A stretch of 36,929 nucleotides of DNA from an uncultured Lysobacteraceae bacterium (lineage in GTDB: Bacteria; Pseudomonadota; Gammaproteobacteria; Xanthomonadales; Xanthomonadaceae): NCBI GenBank assembly GCA_937897645.1, contig CALCNV010000118.1, positions 1-36,929 of the forward strand, written 5' to 3'. How positions within the stretch are numbered: position 1 is the stretch's first letter; each line of letters opens with the position of its first letter. The notes under the pieces are model-generated. The model searched no databases, had not been told where the DNA came from, and worked only from the letters and a program-made list of their open reading frames with translations. Of the stretch, positions 34,452 through 36,929 are shown piece by piece. A program made the position numbers and the translations under genes.

Positions 34452-34721
34452 ATGTCGATCCCTTCCACTTCCTGTCGCAGCCACTGTGGCGCCTGCTGCA
34501 TTGCGCCGTCGATCACTTCGCCGATACCGGGCATGCCGCTGGGCAAGCCGGCGGGCATGCGCTGCGTGCAATTGGACGAAACGATGCGCTGCAAGCTGTT
34601 CGGCAAACCCGAGCGCCCGGCGTTCTGCGCTTCGTTGCGGCCGAACCCGGAGATGTGTGGCAGCTCGCGCGAGGACGCCATGGCGATCCTCATGGCGCTG
34701 GAGAAAGCCACAAAACCTTAG
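34452..34721 (+). CDS. YkgJ-type cysteine-cluster protein (metal-chelating)
   Basis: An 89-residue protein starting at the ATG at 34452; a GTG three bases earlier is in frame and no Shine-Dalgarno is obvious. Eight cysteines lie near residues 8, 12, 15, 16, 38, 47, 59 and 69, within CRSHCGACCIAPSITS, GMRCVQLDE, RCKLFGKPERPAFC and NPEMCG. This fits the YkgJ/CxxCxxCC family, predicted to bind zinc or an iron-sulfur centre. Function is unknown. Its stop TAG (34719-34721) lies inside the first arm of a repeat pair, as does the stop of the convergent gene. Confidence 0.88.
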   Translation: MSIPSTSCRSHCGACCIAPSITSPIPGMPLGKPAGMRCVQLDETMRCKLFGKPERPAFCASLRPNPEMCGSSREDAMAILMALEKATKP

Positions 34722-34798
34722 GAGCGCCCCATGGGCGCGAGCTTTTGCCTGTTCGCATACATGACGAGGAAAAGCTCGCGCCCATGGGGCGGTCCTAC
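34719..34798. repeat. Inverted repeat supplying stop codons to two convergent genes
   Basis: A GTAGGAGCGCCCCATGGGC-type unit, as at 27058, begins TAGGAGC at 34719, and its inverted partner ends with GGTCCTAC at 34798. The first arm's TAG is the stop of the YkgJ gene. The reverse complement of the second arm's CTA (34795-34797) is the TAG stop of the carbonic anhydrase gene. Confidence 0.9.
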
Positions 34799-35337
34799 GC
34801 GGGCGTTGCGTTTAGGTATTGGTCCTTCAGTCGCACGTAATGCTGCGCGGAATACAGCAGGCTTTCGATTTCGGTGTCGCTGAGCCGGCGCACGAAGCGG
34901 CCCGGGTTGCCCAGCCACAGTTCGCCTTCGCCCACCACCTTGCCGGGCCCGATGATCGCACCGGCACCGACGAACCCATGCGTCATCACCCGTGCGCCGT
35001 CCAGGATGCAGGCCCCCATCCCGATCAGGCAGCGATCACCGATGGTGCAGGCGTGAATGATGGTGCCGTGGCCGACGGTGACGTCCTCGCCGATCAGGGT
35101 CGGATAGCCCGCCTGGTTGTACGGGCTGTGGTGGCTGACATGAATGATGGTGCCGTCCTGCACGTTGGTGCGCGCACCGATGCGGATATGGTTCACGTCG
35201 CCGCGGATGATGGTGCCAGGCCAGATGGATGCGTCATCACCCAGTTCGACGTCACCGATGACGGTGGCGGCCGGATCCACGTAGACGCGCTGGCCAAGCA
35301 CGGGCATCTGGCCAAGATAGGGGCGAAGTGCAGTCAT
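34795..35337 (-). CDS. Gamma-class carbonic anhydrase-like protein (left-handed beta-helix)
   Basis: A 180-residue protein from the ATG at 35337 (MTALRPYLGQMPVLGQRVYV); a much longer frame running over the adjacent aldehyde dehydrogenase gene is rejected. Hexapeptide repeats are visible throughout: VIGDVELGDDASIWPGTIIR, then IGARTNVQDGTIIH and VGHGTIIHACTIGDRCLIGM. Likely metal ligands are His66/His69, His90 and His95. It is a trimeric fold of the YrdA/CaiE/gamma-CA family. Whether it hydrates CO2 or has another role cannot be decided here. Its stop codon lies in a repeat arm. It is divergent from the aldehyde dehydrogenase gene, with a 48-base gap. Confidence 0.92.
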   Translation of the reverse strand: MTALRPYLGQMPVLGQRVYVDPAATVIGDVELGDDASIWPGTIIRGDVNHIRIGARTNVQDGTIIHVSHHSPYNQAGYPTLIGEDVTVGHGTIIHACTIGDRCLIGMGACILDGARVMTHGFVGAGAIIGPGKVVGEGELWLGNPGRFVRRLSDTEIESLLYSAQHYVRLKDQYLNATPA

Positions 35338-35385
35338 GCCGACATTGTATGGGCAGGCCTGCGGTGCCGGACTACACTGTGGCGT

Positions 35386-36795
35386 ATGGAACCCGCCAAC
35401 GACACGCCGATCACCGAACTCCACCCCAACCTCGCCGGCCTGCGCAGCGCATGGCAAGGCAAACGGCCCGATTACGCGCAACGCCGCGACGACCTGCAGC
35501 GACTGCGTGATGCCCTGAAGCGCCGGCTGCAGGAGATGGCCGACACCGTGGCCGCCGACTTCGGCCATCGTTCGCGCCATGAAACCCTGCTCGCCGACGG
35601 CATGACCGTGCTCAACGAGATCGACCACCTGCGCAGCCACCTGCGCGGGTGGATGAAGCCGACCCGCGTCGGCGTGGGCTGGCGCTTCTGGCCGGCGCGC
35701 GCGGAGGTGCGATCGGAACCGGTGGGCGTAGTCGGCGTGATCGCGCCATGGAACTACCCGGTCAACCTGGCCCTGATTCCGCTGGCCACGGCCATCGCCG
35801 CCGGCAACCACGTCTATCTCAAGCCCTCCGAACACACGCCACGCACCACCGACTTCCTGCGCAGCCTGCTGGGCGAGGTATTCCCTGCCGATCGCGTCGC
35901 CGTCGCTACAGGTGGCGCGGAGATCGCGGGCGCGTTCGCGGCATTGCCGTTCGACCATCTGGTGTTCACCGGCTCCACCGCCGTCGGCCGCAAAGTCATG
36001 GCCGCGGCCGCGCCCAACCTGACGCCACTGACGCTTGAGTTGGGCGGCAAATCGCCGGCGATCGTATGTGCGGATTTCCCGGTCGAACAGGCCGCGGCGC
36101 GTCTCGCGACCGGCAAGTGGTTCAACGGCGGCCAGACCTGCATCGCGCCGGACTACGTGTTGATTGACGAAGGTCGCGCACCCGCGCTGGCCGAGGCGCT
36201 GAGCGGCCAGGTGCGCGCCCGCTACGGCACGCTGGACGATGCCAGCGACTACACCCGCATCATCAACGACGGCCAGTACGCGCGCCTGCAAAGTTACGTG
36301 GATGATGCGAAGTCGCTTGGGTTGCAGGTGCTGCCCTTGACCGGCAACGGCGATGCAGGCGAGCGTTTGTTCCCGCCGACGCTGGTGCTGGAACCCGGTG
36401 ACGATGCCAAGGTGATGCAGGAGGAAATCTTCGGCCCGATCCTGCCGATCAAGTCGTACCGCACGCTCGACGATGCCATCGCCTACGTCAACGCCCACGA
36501 CCGGCCGCTGTCGCTGTATCCCTTCAGCCATGAACGCGACAGCGTGGAGAAAATCCTGCGCAACACGCTGGCCGGCGGCGTCACCGTCAACGACACCGTG
36601 CTGCATTTCGGCATCAACAACCTGCCCTTCGGCGGCATCGGCCCCAGCGGCATGGGCGCCTACCACGGACGCGCCGGTTTCGACGCCTTCAGCAAGGCCC
36701 TGCCGATCCTGTGGCAACCGCGCCGCGCCGGCAGCGACCTGCTCAAGCCGCCGTATTCAAGGGTGGCGCGCTTCATCGATTTCATCATCCGCTAG
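35386..36795 (+). CDS. Aldehyde dehydrogenase, coniferyl-aldehyde type
   Basis: A 469-residue protein from the ATG at 35386 (MEPANDTPITELHPNLAGLR). The catalytic Cys252 sits in GGQTCIAPDYV and the general-base Glu218 in LELGGKSP. The NAD-binding segment is FTGSTAVGR and the oxyanion Asn122 lies in APWNYP. The C-terminal NNLPFGGIGPSGMGAYHGR is a family 3/coniferyl-ALDH mark. It oxidises an aldehyde to the acid with NAD(P). The final residues (KPPYSRVARFIDFIIR) resemble the coniferyl aldehyde dehydrogenases of gammaproteobacteria; the true substrate is not certain. Just after the stop a repeat pair begins. Confidence 0.93.
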   Translation: MEPANDTPITELHPNLAGLRSAWQGKRPDYAQRRDDLQRLRDALKRRLQEMADTVAADFGHRSRHETLLADGMTVLNEIDHLRSHLRGWMKPTRVGVGWRFWPARAEVRSEPVGVVGVIAPWNYPVNLALIPLATAIAAGNHVYLKPSEHTPRTTDFLRSLLGEVFPADRVAVATGGAEIAGAFAALPFDHLVFTGSTAVGRKVMAAAAPNLTPLTLELGGKSPAIVCADFPVEQAAARLATGKWFNGGQTCIAPDYVLIDEGRAPALAEALSGQVRARYGTLDDASDYTRIINDGQYARLQSYVDDAKSLGLQVLPLTGNGDAGERLFPPTLVLEPGDDAKVMQEEIFGPILPIKSYRTLDDAIAYVNAHDRPLSLYPFSHERDSVEKILRNTLAGGVTVNDTVLHFGINNLPFGGIGPSGMGAYHGRAGFDAFSKALPILWQPRRAGSDLLKPPYSRVARFIDFIIR

Positions 36796-36803
36796 GTTTT
36801 GTT

Positions 36804-36897
36804 GTAGGAGCTGCGCAAGCTGCGACCACAGCATCGATACTCACGGAACCTGCGCTACACGCGGACTTTTCCAGGTCGCAGCTTGCGCAGCTCCTAC
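36804..36897. repeat. Paired perfect 24-bp inverted repeat, GTAGGAGCTGCG family
   Basis: Units 36804-36827 and 36874-36897 are exact reverse complements, starting GTAGGAGCTGCG and ending GCTGCGACC. They are close relatives of the pair at 19372-19459. It sits between the aldehyde dehydrogenase stop and the next ATG, thirteen bases before that ATG. Confidence 0.92.
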
Positions 36898-36909
36898 AGG
36901 GCACAACTC

Positions 36910-36929
36910 ATGAAAATCGCCAGCTGGAA
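36910..36929 (+). CDS. xth: Start of a gene, probably exodeoxyribonuclease III, cut by the window end
   Basis: The ATG at 36910 opens MKIASW followed by an incomplete codon beginning AA. The start MKIASWN is highly characteristic of exodeoxyribonuclease III (AP endonuclease). With only six residues the call is tentative. The frame continues past the window, and a repeat pair lies immediately upstream. Confidence 0.5.

Overview
The window looks like a chromosomal segment of a high-GC gammaproteobacterium of the Xanthomonadaceae/Lysobacteraceae (Lysobacter, Luteimonas or Stenotrophomonas type). The reasons are the housekeeping gene set, many GTAGGAGC-type intergenic inverted repeats, and an sX13-like small RNA next to polA. 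No rRNA, tRNA, CRISPR array, transposase or phage gene was seen. Assignments rest on reading motifs by eye; no database was searched.

Layout. Bases 1-2229 (+) hold the end of an S9 peptidase, a four-helix membrane protein and hemF. Bases 2351-7761 (-) hold a YetF-type protein, an exported GH5 mannanase, a C-rich-loop sRNA (4589-4712) and polA. Divergent from polA are a small lipoprotein and a CRP/FNR-type regulator. Bases 8931-11372 form an accessory-looking island: a secreted FG-GAP protein with seven calcium-loop repeats, a terminator, an AT-richer regulatory stretch with paired operator-like palindromes, and an XRE repressor. Next come a short signal peptidase I, an NTF2-like secreted protein, uvrD, a YqhA-type protein, a YfcG-type GST and a DUF885-like metallopeptidase. 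Three small envelope proteins follow, then an incomplete peptide-type ABC transporter. From 22480 (+) come hemB (metal-site Cys replaced by Asp), aroE, a membrane protein and a ThuA-domain protein. Bases 34256-27220 (-) carry a tightly overlapping operon: RDD, SpoIIM-like, DUF4129, DUF4350, MoxR AAA+ ATPase and DUF58. This is the MoxR/vWA chaperone-type membrane system. The window ends with a YkgJ cysteine-cluster protein, a gamma carbonic anhydrase, a coniferyl-type aldehyde dehydrogenase and the first codons of what is probably xth.

The most striking non-coding theme is the density and diversity of paired inverted repeats, about fifteen loci. Several share an outer frame (GTrGGAGC ... GCGA) while their inner palindromes differ. 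They sit at gene ends, sometimes supply the stop codon itself, and in one case are nested inside each other. The second theme is the sRNA beside polA, whose four hairpins nearly all present C-rich loops and which has a sigma-E-like promoter upstream.
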